A stretch of 64,000 bases of DNA from Phytomonospora endophytica. GTDB taxonomy: Bacteria > Actinomycetota > Actinomycetes > Mycobacteriales > Micromonosporaceae. Position 1 is the first letter of the stretch. Each line of letters starts with the position of its first letter. Location of the stretch: positions 25,350 through 89,349 of the forward strand of contig NZ_JACHGT010000026.1 of NCBI RefSeq assembly GCF_014202425.1. Direction: 5' to 3'. Under the pieces are notes generated by a model. That model did no database searches. It saw nothing but the letters and a program-made list of their open reading frames with translations, and was not told where the DNA came from. Shown here in pieces: positions 1 to 9,426 of this stretch. The position numbers and the translations under genes are program-made.

Positions 1-682
1 CGTAGGTCTTGCCGAGCTGCACCATCGCGATCGTCGAGATCATGTTCAGCACGAGCTTCTGCGCCGTGCCCGACTTCAGCCGTGTCGAACCCGCCACGAC
101 CTCCGGCCCGACGTTGATCTCGATGGCGTGCTCGGCGGTCGCCGACAGCCGCGTCCCGGTGTTGCAGGAGATCCCGACGGTCAGCGCCCCCAGTTCCCGC
201 GCCCGCGCCACGGCGGCGATCGCGAAAGGCGTGCGGCCGCTGGCCGCGATGCCGATGACCACGTCGTTCGGGCCGACCCGGTTCTCGTCGATCGCGGCAA
301 CCGCGGCGGCCTCGTCGTCCTCGGCGCCTTCGGTCGACAGCACCAGCGCGTCGGGGCCGCCGGCCAGGATCGCCTGGATGAACTCGGGGGGCGTGCCGTA
401 GGTCGGCGGAGCCTCGGAGGCGTCGACGACGGCCACCCGCCCGGCGGTGCCCGCGCCCACGTAGCGGATGCGGCCGCCCGCCTTCAGGCGCGGCACGATC
501 GCCTCGATGGCCGCGGTGATCTCGGGGAGCGCCCGGGCGACCGCGCGGGGCACCTCGGCGTCGGCGTCGTTCATGGTCGCGGCCAACTCGCCCACGGACA
601 TGCGGTCGATGTGGGCGTATCTCGCGTCGGCCTGCTCGGTGCCGAGTTCCGCCAAGGTGGCCGCGTCGTTGACCGTCGTCAT
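1..682 (-). CDS. murQ: N-acetylmuramic acid 6-phosphate etherase MurQ (3' end cut by window)
   Basis: MurQ splits the lactyl ether of N-acetylmuramic acid 6-phosphate to GlcNAc-6-phosphate and D-lactate during cell-wall recycling in the cytoplasm. The reverse strand reads without a stop from an ATG at 682 to the window edge, about 227 residues of a protein usually near 300. The SIS sugar-phosphate fold is visible: YVGAGTAGR around residue 74, then DASEAPPTYG with Glu90, and STEGAEDD with Glu118. These two glutamates sit where the E. coli catalytic glutamates are found (family knowledge). GASGRTP-like IAASGRTPFA and GISCNTG follow. GGGGAG lies just before the start. The neighbour at 819 is divergent. 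Confidence 0.95.
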   Translation of the reverse strand, partial: MTTVNDAATLAELGTEQADARYAHIDRMSVGELAATMNDADAEVPRAVARALPEITAAIEAIVPRLKAGGRIRYVGAGTAGRVAVVDASEAPPTYGTPPEFIQAILAGGPDALVLSTEGAEDDEAAAVAAIDENRVGPNDVVIGIAASGRTPFAIAAVARARELGALTVGISCNTGTRLSATAEHAIEINVGPEVVAGSTRLKSGTAQKLVLNMISTIAMVQLGKTY

Positions 683-767
683 CAATCTCCCCAAGCTCGG
701 AGCTTTCCTCCGCCATGGAGGCTCCGCCTTGAAGGCTAGCAACGCTTCGGTGACATGGAAAACTGTC

Positions 768-814
768 GTACCCCACGCCTAAAGTAAGGGGTACAGACGC
801 GGAGGGAGGGGTAC
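768..814. promoter_or_regulatory. GTACCCC / GGGGTAC repeat set between murQ and the next gene
   Basis: GTACCCC at 768-774 is followed by its exact reverse complement GGGGTAC at 788-794, and the same heptamer recurs at 808-814, right before the ATG at 819. Three copies of one 7-mer within 47 bases of a divergent intergenic region look like an operator or an mRNA hairpin that would cover the ribosome binding site (GGAGGGAGG at 801-809). The regulator is unknown. Confidence 0.4.
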
Positions 815-818
815 AAAA

Positions 819-1448
819 ATGCCCAGCCAGTTCGAGATCACCCTCAATGGATTCGTCAACTTCCTGCGGACCCGCGGCGCCGCACGGGTGGACGTGGTAA
901 CCCGCCAGCTCACCCAGTACACCGAGCCTTACTCCCCGGCCCGGGACTTCTACCGCCGGATCATCAACGCGATGGTCTCCGGCCGCCGTGCCAACGACGA
1001 CGCGGCCATCTGCAAGGCGGTGCTCGACGCCGCCCCGCAGTACAAGAAGGCGCATTACGAGTCGGTCGTGGAAGGCTGGCTCAAGGTCCTGCCGGACTTC
1101 GCCGACACACGCCCCCTGCCGGTGCACACCGGGCGCTGGCACAACGAGTCCGTGACGGTGCGGGTGACCCCGCACATGCTCCTCGCCTTCCCCGACGGCC
1201 ACAAGGAAGCCCTGTGGCTGTACGTGAAGGCCGACCCGCTGCCCGGCACCGACGCCGAGGCGATGCTCTGGCTGGCCCGCGAGGCCATGCCCGAGATCTA
1301 TGCGGGTGCCACACCCGTCGTCATCGATGTCCGCAGGGAGAAGGTCTGGCGCGCGACGCCCGACGGCGGCGAATACGGGGCCTGGCTCGAAGCCGAGGCC
1401 AACGGCTACAAGTTCCTCGCCGAGAGGTGGGAGGGCGCGCAGATCTAG
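819..1448 (+). CDS. Conserved protein of unknown function, 209 aa
   Basis: I do not recognise the family. The protein is soluble, without signal peptide or membrane segment. It has an aromatic- and charge-balanced composition, with an N-terminal helical half (FVNFLRTRGAARVDVV near residue 12) and a C-terminal alpha/beta half with several Trp residues (EGWLKVLP, WHNESV, VWRATPDGGEYGAW). A strong Shine-Dalgarno stretch GGAGGGAGG precedes the ATG by about 9 bases, and the frame has the third-position GC expected of a real gene. It stands alone, divergent from murQ, and ends before a terminator hairpin at 1519-1547. Confidence 0.75.
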   Translation: MPSQFEITLNGFVNFLRTRGAARVDVVTRQLTQYTEPYSPARDFYRRIINAMVSGRRANDDAAICKAVLDAAPQYKKAHYESVVEGWLKVLPDFADTRPLPVHTGRWHNESVTVRVTPHMLLAFPDGHKEALWLYVKADPLPGTDAEAMLWLAREAMPEIYAGATPVVIDVRREKVWRATPDGGEYGAWLEAEANGYKFLAERWEGAQI

Positions 1449-1518
1449 CGCGCGGTCACGCCGTCGGCGGCGTCGTGGTGGACGCCGTGGACGGCCCCGG
1501 GGGTCTTGACTGGGAAGG

Positions 1519-1547
1519 GACGCCCCGCGCGAAACGCGTGGGGCGTC
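1519..1547. terminator. Stem-loop between convergent genes
   Basis: A 13-bp stem with one mismatch (arms 1519-1531 and 1535-1547, loop AAA) lies between the stops of the convergent genes ending at 1448 and 1559. There is no T-run, so it is probably a GC-rich intrinsic terminator working in both directions. Confidence 0.6.
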
Positions 1548-1558
1548 TCCTCGTGTCG

Positions 1559-1876
1559 TCAGGCGGCGGTGAACACCATGATCCGCGCCCCCGTCTCCGT
1601 GCCCGGCTGGTGCCGCGAACCCGGCCAGTAGTGCAGGAACGACCCGGCGGGGTAGCGCCGGCCGTTGTCGAGGAGCTCGCCGTCGGCGACGTAGACGAGC
1701 TCGTCGGCGGGGTGCTGGTCGACTTCCGGCCACCGGGTCCCGGGGGCGAAGTCGAAGGCGCGGGCGGCGACGGCGTTGCCGGGGAGGGCGAGGCGGGTGA
1801 TGCCGGGGGCGATGTCGGTGGGGGTGATGTCGTCGAGGTGGACGCTGGTGACGAAGTCTTCCGGTGCGGTGGTCAT
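1559..1876 (-). CDS. Small cupin-domain protein (ChrR-like)
   Basis: A 105-residue single-domain cupin. The central part GTRWPEVDQHPADELVYVA followed by GELLDNGRRYPAGSFLHYWP and PGSRHQPGTETG carries the two conserved cupin motifs, with His residues that could bind a metal. Such ChrR-type cupins act as sensors, anti-sigma-like proteins or small-molecule-binding enzymes; no specific reaction can be read here. It is transcribed divergently from a GlxA-type AraC regulator 71 bases away, so it is a likely target of that regulator. Confidence 0.8.
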   Translation of the reverse strand: MTTAPEDFVTSVHLDDITPTDIAPGITRLALPGNAVAARAFDFAPGTRWPEVDQHPADELVYVADGELLDNGRRYPAGSFLHYWPGSRHQPGTETGARIMVFTAA

Positions 1877-1914
1877 GGACTCGATCTTGTCCGCACGGTG
1901 CCGCGCCGGGCAGT

Positions 1915-1947
1915 GGCAGAGAAGTCATTGTTGGATATATTTCTGCC
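1915..1947. promoter_or_regulatory. Inverted repeat upstream of the AraC-type regulator gene
   Basis: GGCAGA at 1915-1920 and TCTGCC at 1942-1947 form a 6-bp inverted repeat flanking an AT-rich core (ATTGTTGGATATATT). It lies in the short divergent region and abuts the regulator's ATG at 1948. It is a plausible autoregulatory operator; the AT-rich core may hold a -10 box. Confidence 0.35.
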
Positions 1948-2886
1948 ATGCATCGTGTCGTCGCGCTCGCCCATCCGCCGCAGTCGCCTTTCGAACTGGC
2001 CTGCGCGGCCGAGGTCTTCGGCCTGTCGCGGACGGGCCTGCCCGCGCGCTACTCCTTCGCGGTCTGCGCGCTCGAACCCGGTGTCCTGCCGACGATCGCG
2101 GGCTACGGCATGACCGTCGGGCACGGCCTCGATCTCCTCGACGAGGCCGAGACGGTCGTCATCCCCGGCTGGCAGGGCCGCGACGTCCCCGACGCGATCC
2201 TCACCGCCCTCCGCCGCGCGCACGCCCGTGGCGCCCGGATCCTCGCGATCTGCACGGCGGCCTTCGTGCTCGCCGAGGCCGGGCTCCTCGACGGGCGCCG
2301 GGCCACGACGCACTGGCGCGTGGCCGCCGCCCTGGCGGAGCGTTTCCCGCTGGTCGCCGTCGACGAGGACGTCCTGTACATCGACCACGGCGACGTCGCC
2401 ACGAGCGCGGGAACCGCGGCGGGCGTCGACCTGTGCCTGCACGTCGTGCGCGGCGACCACGGTGCCGCCCACGCCGCCGAGATCGCGCGCCACATGGTCC
2501 TGCCGCCGCACCGGGAAGGCGGTCAGTCACAGTACGCGCGCCGGATCACGCCCGAGCCGGAAGGCTTCGGCGGGGTCCTGGAATGGGCCGCCGGGCGCCT
2601 CGGCACGGCCTTGACGGTCGAGGCGATGGCGGCGCGGGCACGCATGTCGTCGCGGACCTTCGCGCGGCGGTTCACCACCGAGCTCGGCGTCCCGCCCGGC
2701 GAGTGGGTCCTCGCCCGGCGGATCGACGCGGCCCGTGAGCTGCTGGAGCGCGACGAGCTGACCGTCGACGCGGTCGCCGGGAAGGTCGGGCTCGGCTCCG
2801 CCCTGAACCTGCGACGGCACTTCCGCGCCCGGCTGGGCACGACGCCCGCCGGCTACCGGCGGGCGTTCGGGGAGGCCCGGAGCTGA
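1948..2886 (+). CDS. GlxA/FtrA-family AraC transcriptional regulator with DJ-1/PfpI sensor domain
   Basis: 312 residues from the ATG at 1948. A longer in-frame start at 1864 would run into the divergent cupin gene, so it is not preferred. Residues about 1-170 form a class I glutamine amidotransferase-like (DJ-1/PfpI) domain with the elbow ILAICTAAFVLAEAGLLDG carrying a Cys. Residues about 210-310 are an AraC/XylS double helix-turn-helix (ALTVEAMAARARMSSRTFAR, then GVPPGEWVLARRIDAARELL and GSALNLRRHFRARLGTTPAGYR). Family members are one-component activators sensing small metabolites. The likely target is the divergent cupin gene. It ends one base before the convergent protease stop. Confidence 0.9.
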   Translation: MHRVVALAHPPQSPFELACAAEVFGLSRTGLPARYSFAVCALEPGVLPTIAGYGMTVGHGLDLLDEAETVVIPGWQGRDVPDAILTALRRAHARGARILAICTAAFVLAEAGLLDGRRATTHWRVAAALAERFPLVAVDEDVLYIDHGDVATSAGTAAGVDLCLHVVRGDHGAAHAAEIARHMVLPPHREGGQSQYARRITPEPEGFGGVLEWAAGRLGTALTVEAMAARARMSSRTFARRFTTELGVPPGEWVLARRIDAARELLERDELTVDAVAGKVGLGSALNLRRHFRARLGTTPAGYRRAFGEARS

Positions 2887-2887
2887 C

Positions 2888-5374
2888 CTACTCGGCGGCC
2901 TCCCGTGCCGCCGCCACGGCCGCGCCCGCGTTCACCACGCCGGCGCCGACCACGTTCTTCGACCCGCCGCACTCGTCGAGGCCGCCCGGGATCTCCTCGT
3001 CGAGGATGTCCAGCGCACCCGTCGCCGGGGTCGCCGTCGACGCCAGGATCGCCTTCGTGCCGGCGATGTCGCCGATGAGCTTCGGGTTCGCCTGCCACAT
3101 CAGCGCCACGACACCGGCCACGTGGGGCGTCGCCATCGACGTCCCCGACAGGGGCCCGAAGCCGCCACCCGGCAGCGAGGACACGACCTCGACGCCCGGC
3201 GCGGCGATGTCCGGCTTGGCCAGTCCGGTGCCGGAGACCGGGCCCCGGCTGGAGAACCCGGCGACCTTGGCCGCGTTGTCCACCGCGCCGACGGCGTACG
3301 ACTCCGCGTACCGCGGTGGCGGCGTCGACGCGCTGCCGCACGTCGGTCCCGAGTTGCCCGCCGCCACGACCACGAAGATCCCCGCCGCCGAGAGCGCGTC
3401 GATCCCCGGGCCGAGCACGTTGACGTCGCAGCCCTCGATCGTCGGGCAGCCCCAGGAGTTGGTCAGCACGTGCGGGGCACGCGTCGGATCGCCCTGGGTG
3501 AACGGGTCCTCCCCCTTGGCGTAGGGCGCGAGCATGAACTGCAGGCACGCGATGTAGTCCGCCGGGTTGCCCAGGTTGCGGCCGAGGTTCATGCACCCGA
3601 CCCACGACGCTCCCGGCGCCACGCCGATCCCGTCGTTCCCGAGCGCCAGTCCCAGCGCGTGTGTGCCGTGACCGTTGGGATCGTTCGGGGTCGTGGTGCC
3701 GCCGTTGGGATCGAACCACGAGTCGTCCCCGCCGCGATAGCCGTCGGCGAGCGCCGGATGTGTGCCGTCGACGCCGGAGTCGGAGATGCCGATGGTGATC
3801 CCGGTTCCGTCCACGTCGGACGCCCAGGCGTCGGGGGCGCCGATCATCGAGATGTTGGGCTGGGTCGCGTTCAGCGGCACCGTGGGGCCGTTCATCACCG
3901 GCGCCGGTTCGGGTACGGGCCGCAGTTGTGGGCTGAGCAGGACGGCGGCGACGTCGTCGCGGTCGTCGAGCCACAGCCGTGACTCCAGGCCGGTCTCGAC
4001 TTCGATCGCGTTGACGAGGTAGTAGGGCGTGTAGTTCAGTCCGCGGTCGTCCAGCTCGGATCGCAGCGACGCCTGGGTCTCCTCGGCGTGCGCGACGAGC
4101 CGCCGGTAGGTCTCGGTGAGCCGCTGGTTCCGGTCGGGGATCGCGTCGACGCCGGTGAGGTCGGCCTGGCTGCCGAGGACGACGACGACCCGCTCGCCGT
4201 TGAAGCCGGGATTGCCGGTGAAGTAGACGGCGCACGCGGTCGCCACGACCAGGACGGTCACCGCCGCGCCGACGGCGGGCAGCCGCAGCAGTCTGCGTGC
4301 GCCGGCCCAGTACACGACGGCGAGGACCCAGGCCGCGACGACCGCGATGAGCAGCGCGATCCCGGCCCAGCGGCCGAAGTCCTCGGGTCCGAGGATCAGC
4401 GGCAGGAACTCGTCGGAGTCCACGAAGGCGAGGGGCCCGAAGGCCGCCGGGGCGACCGCGAAGGCCACCACCTGCCCGGCCCGTGCCGATCCGCGCTGGA
4501 GCGCGGCGATAGCGAAGCCCAGCGCCGACAGCATCACCATCAGCGGGACCTGCACGCCCGTCCCACCGACCGACGCGCCCAGCACGTACAGTCCGGCTCC
4601 GGCCGCGGCGCCCCCGCCGAGCACGAGTTTCCAGCCGCCGAGGCCGGTGAACGGCGCCCAGAAGCGCCGTCCGAGGACCGTCCCGGCCAGGGCCGCGAGC
4701 CCGACGGCCGCCACGGCCGCCGCGAGGGTCTCCCACACGCTGCCCAGGCCGCCCGCCCACAGCCAGGGCAGCAACGCCACGCCGCCCGCGACGGCCGCCC
4801 ACCACTGCCGTGCCCCAGCGGCGGGTTCGCCATGCACGCCGACGGCGGGGACCTCACCACGTCGCAGTCGCCGCACCAGCCACGCGATCCCCGCGAGCAG
4901 TAGCGCCCCGACCCCTTGCACCCCGAGCAGTACCTCGTTGGCGACGCCCGGCACGAGCCTCGTCGCGGCCAGCACCAGCAGGACCGCCGCCGCCGACAGC
5001 CACGCTCCGCCGGTCACCCACAGCGCCCGCCACCGCCGCATGAACAGCATCGGCAGGGCGCCCGCGGCGACCATGATCGCGTTGGCGATCCCGACCATCG
5101 TCCACAGCGTCGCCGGGACCTTCTCGTCGGTGCCGAGGAGCCACTGCCACCACACCCACGCGCCGGTCTGGAACACGAAGGTCCAGGTCACCGCCCACAG
5201 CCCGGCGAGCACGGCGTAAACGGCGGCCAGCGGGCCCCACGTCGACGGCCGCTCGGGCGGCGCGGCCGGCGGGGGCGGCGGTTCGAGCGTGCCGACGGAC
5301 GTGGGCGGCGGCGACGGAGGCGCGGCCTCCAGTCGGCCTTCGGGCGCGGGCGGCTGCGGCGTCGACTCGGTCAC
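2888..5374 (-). CDS. Membrane-anchored subtilisin-like serine protease (S8), 828 aa
   Basis: A Pro-rich cytoplasmic N-terminus (residues 1-45) is followed by a series of hydrophobic segments (roughly residues 45-385, about eight to ten membrane passes), then an S8 protease domain. The catalytic triad is visible: Asp532 in GISDSGVDGTHP, His569 in GHGTHALG and Ser746 in LSGTSMATPHVAG; TNSWGC and VVVAAGNSGP hold the oxyanion region. The protease domain should face the outside. Ordinary secreted subtilisins have a signal and propeptide; this one instead has a long polytopic membrane part. It faces away from the effector-like gene at 5483, 108 bases away. Confidence 0.93.
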   Translation of the reverse strand: MTESTPQPPAPEGRLEAAPPSPPPTSVGTLEPPPPPAAPPERPSTWGPLAAVYAVLAGLWAVTWTFVFQTGAWVWWQWLLGTDEKVPATLWTMVGIANAIMVAAGALPMLFMRRWRALWVTGGAWLSAAAVLLVLAATRLVPGVANEVLLGVQGVGALLLAGIAWLVRRLRRGEVPAVGVHGEPAAGARQWWAAVAGGVALLPWLWAGGLGSVWETLAAAVAAVGLAALAGTVLGRRFWAPFTGLGGWKLVLGGGAAAGAGLYVLGASVGGTGVQVPLMVMLSALGFAIAALQRGSARAGQVVAFAVAPAAFGPLAFVDSDEFLPLILGPEDFGRWAGIALLIAVVAAWVLAVVYWAGARRLLRLPAVGAAVTVLVVATACAVYFTGNPGFNGERVVVVLGSQADLTGVDAIPDRNQRLTETYRRLVAHAEETQASLRSELDDRGLNYTPYYLVNAIEVETGLESRLWLDDRDDVAAVLLSPQLRPVPEPAPVMNGPTVPLNATQPNISMIGAPDAWASDVDGTGITIGISDSGVDGTHPALADGYRGGDDSWFDPNGGTTTPNDPNGHGTHALGLALGNDGIGVAPGASWVGCMNLGRNLGNPADYIACLQFMLAPYAKGEDPFTQGDPTRAPHVLTNSWGCPTIEGCDVNVLGPGIDALSAAGIFVVVAAGNSGPTCGSASTPPPRYAESYAVGAVDNAAKVAGFSSRGPVSGTGLAKPDIAAPGVEVVSSLPGGGFGPLSGTSMATPHVAGVVALMWQANPKLIGDIAGTKAILASTATPATGALDILDEEIPGGLDECGGSKNVVGAGVVNAGAAVAAAREAAE

Positions 5375-5482
5375 GCGTCGACTCTAGGCCGTTCCCGCCC
5401 GGGCGGCTCGGAGCGACGTCGCCCGAAAACCTGCCCCGAGGGGCATGACCTGCGAAGACTCCGCCGATGAGAATGGAAGGCG

Positions 5483-7690
5483 GTGGGGAACCTGGAACAC
5501 GGGCGGTCCGAGGACCGTCCGGCACGTCGTTCCCGCGAGAGGCCGGGGGCCGATCGATCGGGCCGTCACCCCCTGCTCGGTATCCAGCGGACGGCGGGCA
5601 ACCGGGCCGCCGTCGCCTACGTCCAGCGCGAGAAGCTCACTTCCAGCGCGATCGTGCACGAGCACCGGCAGCTGACCCCTGATGCCACCGCCACCGAGAA
5701 GCTCCTCGACCGCGTCATCGCCGAGCTGGGCTGGTCGGCGACGATCGCCTGGGCCGAACGTTTCATCACCGCCGAGCCGGCACAGGACTTCAGGTACGGC
5801 ACCGACCTCGACCTCACCGGCCGCTGCCGACAGCGCCTGCGCAACGAGATGCAGCGGCGCCGGAACATGGCCGAGGACCTCACCGGCCCGCTCGGGCGCG
5901 ACCTCGGCGACGTCGTCTTCGCCTCGGGCCGCTTCATCACCAGGGCCAACGAGGTCACCACCGAACTGCTCAAGCGCAGCGAGACCCAGCTCAAGGGCGA
6001 GATGGCCCACTACGGGCTCAAAGAGAACACCTTCCTGGGCATCACCACGAGCTACTCGATGGACGACGGCCCCCTCCAGACCGGCCTGCGCGACGCCGCC
6101 CGCCGCCTGGCCGGCAAGCGGACCGAGACCGACCGGGTCTCGGCCGCGTTCACCGCCGCCGACAAGGCCGCCGCCGACGACGCCCGCAAGATCGAGCTGT
6201 TCCTGCCCGGCGTCTCACCCGCCGTCCAGGCCCGCGAGGCGGCCCGCAAGACCTGGGTCGCCGCCGAGGACGAGTACCACGCCGCCTGCGCCAAGGAGCA
6301 GATCGAATACCCCGTCCTGGCGGCCTACACCAAGCAGGACGACGCCGCCACCCGTCTGTTCGACCTGGTCGGCAAGAGCAGGCAGGGCCTCGCGGCCTCC
6401 CTGTACTCGACCATCGACGAACGCCTCAAGAGCATCAAAGAGGTCCGCGAGGCCATCGGGACCAAGGACTACAACCCGTGGAAGCACTCGCGCGTCGTCG
6501 GGCTCACCAAGACCCAGATGGCCCTGGCGCCCTGGGAGGCCCGGATCGTCGACGAGAAGGCCGCCGCGTCGGCGAAAGGCGCCGACGCGTCGATGGTCGC
6601 CAAGATCGCCGCGGTCGTCAGCATCGGGCTCGGCCTCCTCGGTGCGATCCCCAGCGGCGGCGGCACCCTCCTCGCCGGGCTCGCGGTGGCCTCGGCCGCC
6701 GTCGGCGCCGCCTTCAGCCTCAACAACCTCTACGAGCACTACAAGGAGTACAGCCTCGCCAAGGCCGAGAACATGATGAGCCTCGACCAGGCCCAGGCGA
6801 TCTCCACCGACGAGCCGGGGCTGCTGTGGCTGGCCCTCGACCTGATCGACCTCGGTTTGAGCTTCACCGGGGCGATGGACGCCTTCAAGAAACTGCGCAC
6901 GGCGATGGCGCTGGTCGAGAAGGGCGGTGTCAAGGCGATGATCGGGCTCAACGCCGAGATGGGCCGGGCCGCGCTGCCCGCGACGACCCGAGGTCGCCTG
7001 TTCGCCGCGCTCTTCGAGAAGCTCGGCGGCGGCAAGAGCGCCGCCGAGGCCCTGGAGCAGCTCCTCGCCCAGATCGCCGCCGCCGCCGAGAAGGACGGGC
7101 CGCGGCAGGCCCTGGCGAAAGCCGTCGACGGTGCCGCGACCAACCTCGTCGCGGGCAAGAAGATCGCCTTCTACCTGCCCGGCAACGCCGGCGGCACCCT
7201 CGGCGAGTTCAAGCGCATCGTCCGCGCGTCCGGCCAGGTCCCCGCCGCCGAGGTCGACGCCCACGCCATCGCCTTGATGAGGGACTTCGGCCGGAAGAAC
7301 TATCACGGCTTCTACTCCGGGCGCGGTGACTTCATCATCCTGCGCGCCGGTGACGACATGGCCAGCGCGCTCACCCACGAGCTGGCGCACCGGGCGCAGA
7401 GCGTCCAGGGCCGCCTGCAGTCCCTGGGGACCCTGCGGGCGGAGTTCCAGTCGCACCGGATGCAGCGCGAGATGCTGCTGGCGCTGCCCGAGGAGATCGT
7501 CGCCAAGAGCGCCTCGAAGGAGCTGGTGCACAAGACCGACGAGGAGATCATCGCCTTCCTCAAGCAGCACCCCGAGTACGGCCCCAAGATCAAACTGGAG
7601 GCGGCCGACGCGAGCATCGCCGACATCGACCCCGTGGGCGACGCCAAGATGGTCGAGGACTGGTTCCTCGACGGGACCGTCGGCAAGTGA
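5483..7690 (+). CDS. eCIS/T6SS-effector-like protein with HExxH motif, 735 aa
   Basis: The GTG at 5483 is the first start after an in-frame TGA at 5468. Residues 30-49 read [20 protein letters not shown], closely matching the LQRxAGNxAVxxLLQR signature near the N-terminus of many proteins associated with extracellular contractile injection systems (family knowledge). Residues about 370-420 contain a Gly/Ala-rich hydrophobic hairpin. Near the C-terminus, HELAH at 632-636 followed by [10 protein letters not shown] and a later AEFQSHRMQ resembles a zinc metallopeptidase with a downstream glutamate ligand. I infer a delivered metallopeptidase-like toxin. No sheath, tube, baseplate or immunity gene lies nearby. 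Confidence 0.6.
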   Translation: MGNLEHGRSEDRPARRSRERPGADRSGRHPLLGIQRTAGNRAAVAYVQREKLTSSAIVHEHRQLTPDATATEKLLDRVIAELGWSATIAWAERFITAEPAQDFRYGTDLDLTGRCRQRLRNEMQRRRNMAEDLTGPLGRDLGDVVFASGRFITRANEVTTELLKRSETQLKGEMAHYGLKENTFLGITTSYSMDDGPLQTGLRDAARRLAGKRTETDRVSAAFTAADKAAADDARKIELFLPGVSPAVQAREAARKTWVAAEDEYHAACAKEQIEYPVLAAYTKQDDAATRLFDLVGKSRQGLAASLYSTIDERLKSIKEVREAIGTKDYNPWKHSRVVGLTKTQMALAPWEARIVDEKAAASAKGADASMVAKIAAVVSIGLGLLGAIPSGGGTLLAGLAVASAAVGAAFSLNNLYEHYKEYSLAKAENMMSLDQAQAISTDEPGLLWLALDLIDLGLSFTGAMDAFKKLRTAMALVEKGGVKAMIGLNAEMGRAALPATTRGRLFAALFEKLGGGKSAAEALEQLLAQIAAAAEKDGPRQALAKAVDGAATNLVAGKKIAFYLPGNAGGTLGEFKRIVRASGQVPAAEVDAHAIALMRDFGRKNYHGFYSGRGDFIILRAGDDMASALTHELAHRAQSVQGRLQSLGTLRAEFQSHRMQREMLLALPEEIVAKSASKELVHKTDEEIIAFLKQHPEYGPKIKLEAADASIADIDPVGDAKMVEDWFLDGTVGK

Positions 7691-7746
7691 ATGCCCTAGC
7701 GCACCACAGCCTCCCGCATCCGGTGATCATCGGTACGCTCGGCCTC

Positions 7747-9426
7747 ATGACCGAGAGCAACGACGCTCCCACGAGCGGACCCCGACCGGTGCGAGCCCCC
7801 GTCGGCACGGCCCTGACCTGCGACAACTGGCAGACCGAGGCCGCATACCGGATGCTCCAGAACAACCTGGACCCCGACGTCGCCGAGGCCCCCGACCAGC
7901 TCGTCGTCTACGGCGGCACCGGCAAGGCGGCCCGCGACTGGCCGAGCTTCGACGCCCTCCTGCGTACGCTGACCACGCTCAAGGCCGACGAGACCATGCT
8001 CGTCCAAAGTGGACGGCCGGTCGGCGTCATGCAGACCCACGAGTGGGCGCCGAGGGTGCTGCTGGCCAACTCGAACCTGGTCGGCGACTGGGCGACCTGG
8101 CCGGAGTTCCGCCGCCTTGAGCAGCTCGGGCTGATGATGTACGGCCAGATGACGGCCGGTTCCTGGATCTACATCGGCACCCAGGGCATCCTCCAGGGCA
8201 CCTACGAGACCTTCGCGGCCGTCGCCGAGAAGCGCTTCGGCGGCACCCTCGCCGGGACGCTCACCCTCACCGCCGGTTGCGGCGGGATGGGCGGCGCGCA
8301 GCCCCTCGCGGTCACCATGAACGGCGGGGCCTGCCTGATCATCGACGTCGACCCGGTGCGCCTGCGCCGCCGCGTCGAGACCCGCTACCTCGACGTCGTC
8401 GCCGCCGACCTCGACGAGGCCGTGAAACTGGCCGTCGACGCGCGCACGGCGAAGAAGGCGTTGTCGGTCGGCGTCGTCGGCAACGCCGCCGTCCTCGTCC
8501 CGAAACTGCTGCGGATGGGCGTGCCGATCGACATCGTCACCGACCAGACCTCCGCGCACGACCCCCTCGCGTACCTGCCCGACGGCATCGACCTGCCCGA
8601 CGCGCCCGACTACGCCGCCAGGAAACCCGAGGAGTTCACCGACCGCTCGCGCCAGGCGATGGCCAAGCACGTCGAGGCCATGGTCGGGTTCATGGACGCC
8701 GGTGCCGAGGTCTTCGACTACGGCAACAGCATCCGCGGCGAGGCGAAACTCGGCGGCTACGACCGCGCCTTCGACTTCCCCGGCTTCGTTCCCGCCTACA
8801 TCCGGCCACTGTTCTGTGAGGGCAAGGGCCCGTTCCGCTGGGCGGCGCTGTCCGGCGACCCCTCCGACATCCACAAGACCGACAAGGCGATCCTCGACCT
8901 CTTCCCCGAAAACGAATCCCTCGCCCGCTGGATCAAACTCGCCGGCGAGCGCGTCGCCTTCCAGGGCCTCCCCGCCCGCATCTGCTGGCTCGGCTACGGC
9001 GAGCGCGACAAAGCCGGCGAACGCTTCAACGAGATGGTCGCCGACGGGACGCTCAAGGCGCCGCTGGTGATCGGCCGCGACCACCTCGACTGCGGCTCGG
9101 TCGCCTCCCCGTACCGGGAGACCGAGTCCATGTTGGACGGATCGGACGCGATCGCCGACTGGCCGCTGCTCAACGCGATGGTCAACGTCGCCTCGGGTGC
9201 CTCGTGGGTGTCGATCCACCACGGTGGCGGCGTCGGGATGGGCCGGTCGATCCACGCCGGGCAGGTGACCGTCGCCGACGGCACGGCCCTTGCCGCGCAG
9301 AAGATCCAGCGCGTCCTCACCAACGACCCGGGCATGGGCGTCATCCGCCACGTCGACGCCGGTTACGAGCGGGCCGAACAGGTCGCCGCCGAGACCGGCG
9401 TGCGCGTCCCGATGCGGGAGGGCTGA
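7747..9426 (+). CDS. hutU: Urocanate hydratase
   Basis: Converts urocanate to 4-imidazolone-5-propionate, step two of histidine degradation, using tightly bound NAD+ as electrophile. The sequence starts with the family opening [20 protein letters not shown] and continues with [27 protein letters not shown] and [36 protein letters not shown] and [13 protein letters not shown] are characteristic. The ATG at 7747 gives 559 residues, matching actinobacterial homologues; an in-frame ATG at 7687 would overlap the upstream stop and add 20 unrelated residues. It is the first gene of a coupled operon with the M55 peptidase and hutI; no hutH or hutF lies in the window. Confidence 0.96.
   Translation: MTESNDAPTSGPRPVRAPVGTALTCDNWQTEAAYRMLQNNLDPDVAEAPDQLVVYGGTGKAARDWPSFDALLRTLTTLKADETMLVQSGRPVGVMQTHEWAPRVLLANSNLVGDWATWPEFRRLEQLGLMMYGQMTAGSWIYIGTQGILQGTYETFAAVAEKRFGGTLAGTLTLTAGCGGMGGAQPLAVTMNGGACLIIDVDPVRLRRRVETRYLDVVAADLDEAVKLAVDARTAKKALSVGVVGNAAVLVPKLLRMGVPIDIVTDQTSAHDPLAYLPDGIDLPDAPDYAARKPEEFTDRSRQAMAKHVEAMVGFMDAGAEVFDYGNSIRGEAKLGGYDRAFDFPGFVPAYIRPLFCEGKGPFRWAALSGDPSDIHKTDKAILDLFPENESLARWIKLAGERVAFQGLPARICWLGYGERDKAGERFNEMVADGTLKAPLVIGRDHLDCGSVASPYRETESMLDGSDAIADWPLLNAMVNVASGASWVSIHHGGGVGMGRSIHAGQVTVADGTALAAQKIQRVLTNDPGMGVIRHVDAGYERAEQVAAETGVRVPMREG

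Noticed and set aside
5682..6776. 364-codon frame inside the effector-like gene
   Set aside because: Ser/Pro/Arg-rich shadow in another frame of the gene at 5483-7690.
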